6,371 bases of DNA from Pseudomonadota bacterium (GTDB lineage Bacteria > Pseudomonadota > Gammaproteobacteria > Steroidobacterales > Steroidobacteraceae), in assembly GCA_021820785.1 (NCBI GenBank), contig JAKADE010000172.1, positions 1 through 6,371 of the forward strand, written 5' to 3'. Shown piece after piece: positions 5,827-6,371 of the stretch; positions within the stretch are counted from its first letter, which is position 1, and the number at the start of each line of letters is the position of its first letter. The notes beneath the pieces were generated by a model. It was not told the DNA's origin. It did not search any database and saw only the letters and a list, made by a program, of their open reading frames with translations. Made by a program: the position numbers and the translations under genes.

Positions 5827-6371
5827 GTGAGCGCGAACGGGCCGCTCGGGCCTTTGGTGAAGCACGTGCCCATCGCGGGCGGCGCCATGCTATACAACGC
5901 GGCGCTGGCCCGCAATTGGCAACCAGAGTGGTTCGATCCGCAGTACTGGGCCGCGCAGGGACGGCTCACCGGCACCGCGCGCGGACGCGGCACCGCCCAT
6001 TTCGTGCAGGTCGAGGGGCGCGAGCTGGTGTTGCGCCACTACCGGCGCGGCGGACTGCTCGCGCGCCGCTACGGCGATCGCTACCGGTGGCGCGGGGAGC
6101 TCGATACGCGGCCATTCGCCGAGTGGCTGCTCACCCATCGACTGCATCGCGCCGGACTGCCCGTGCCGATGCCGATCGCCGCGCGCTACCTGCGCGAGGG
6201 CGCGTATTACCGCGGCGACCTCATCACCGAACGGCTGCTGGCCACCCAGTCGCTCACCACCGCACTGCAGGCGGCGGCCGTGCCGCTGCTCACCTGGATC
6301 GGGATCGGGCGCTGCATCCGCCGCTTTCATGACCTCGGCGTCGATCACGCCGATCTCAACGCGCACAATAT
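5827..6371 (+). CDS. kdkA: 3-deoxy-D-manno-octulosonic acid (Kdo) kinase, 3' partial
   Basis: KdkA is an ATP-dependent kinase with a protein-kinase-like fold that phosphorylates position 4 of Kdo in Kdo-lipid A, an inner-membrane step of LPS inner-core synthesis in bacteria with a phosphorylated single Kdo. The frame is open from 5827 to the end of the window (181 full codons). Recognisable blocks are PIAGGAMLYN (15-24), WFDPQYW (34-40), GRGTAHFVQV (50-59), VLRHYRRGGL (65-74), LPVPMPIAARY (112-122) and the catalytic-loop motif HADLNAHN (174-181), with D176 and N181 as the expected catalytic and metal-binding residues. The right edge falls inside the codon after N181, so about 50-60 C-terminal residues are missing, including the metal-binding Asp expected later. 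The GTG start at 5827 is set by the AGGAG at 5813-5817. The gene diverges from the GT9 cluster, consistent with a shared LPS-core role. An unrelated WaaP-type kinase is a less likely alternative. Confidence 0.9.
   Translation, partial: MSANGPLGPLVKHVPIAGGAMLYNAALARNWQPEWFDPQYWAAQGRLTGTARGRGTAHFVQVEGRELVLRHYRRGGLLARRYGDRYRWRGELDTRPFAEWLLTHRLHRAGLPVPMPIAARYLREGAYYRGDLITERLLATQSLTTALQAAAVPLLTWIGIGRCIRRFHDLGVDHADLNAHN
5887..5915 (-). promoter_or_regulatory. Possible sigma70-like promoter for the GT9-led cluster
   Basis: On the minus strand, TTGCGG (5915-5910) and TAGCAT (5892-5887) are separated by 17 bases, in a locally AT-richer patch inside the kdkA coding region. It would give a leader of roughly 85-90 bases before the GT9 ATG at 5793. 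The matches are only partial (three and four of six), so this may be chance. It is listed because the 33-base gap between the two divergent starts is too short to hold promoters for both genes. Confidence 0.2.

Noticed and set aside
5890..6366. Minus-strand open frame opposite kdkA, and a plus-strand one at 5916-6332 in another frame
   Set aside because: The frame starting at 5827 carries the Kdo kinase motifs through to HADLNAHN at the window edge; the other two frames show only compositionally biased sequence.

Overview
The window is GC-rich (roughly two thirds G+C by eye), densely packed and chromosomal in character. TolC, a Kdo kinase and a GT9 heptosyltransferase-family enzyme mark a Gram-negative bacterium with lipopolysaccharide (LPS). 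A PIMT-like methyltransferase directly upstream of tolC is an arrangement I associate with Gammaproteobacteria of the Xanthomonadales/Nevskiales type; that placement is an inference from gene content and composition, not a measurement.

Layout, left to right. (1) Positions 1-642, + strand: the 3' part of a protein-L-isoaspartate O-methyltransferase family gene whose start lies outside the window. (2) Positions 643-747: a short intergenic stretch with a GC-rich inverted repeat and the tolC ribosome binding site. (3) Positions 748-2214, + strand: a complete tolC for an outer-membrane export channel. (4) Positions 2229-5793, - strand: a compact four-gene cluster. In transcription order (right to left) it encodes a GT9 glycosyltransferase, a small DUF6165-type protein, UDP-glucuronate decarboxylase (UDP-xylose synthase) and a MurG-like GT-B glycosyltransferase. 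The first two overlap by ATGA, and a likely intrinsic terminator for the cluster overlaps the 3' end of tolC. (5) Positions 5827-6371, + strand: the 5' part of kdkA (Kdo kinase), divergent from the GT9 gene and cut by the right edge just after its catalytic HxDLxxxN motif.

How the genes fit together: KdkA phosphorylates Kdo of the LPS inner core, GT9 enzymes usually add heptose or related sugars to the core, UXS makes UDP-xylose, and the MurG-like enzyme is a candidate user of a nucleotide sugar. The simplest reading is an LPS-core or surface-glycan locus with a xylose option, beside an export pore. DUF6165 is the least understood member and the best candidate for something new. I see no mobile elements, CRISPR arrays, tRNA or rRNA genes, and no defence or toxin module.
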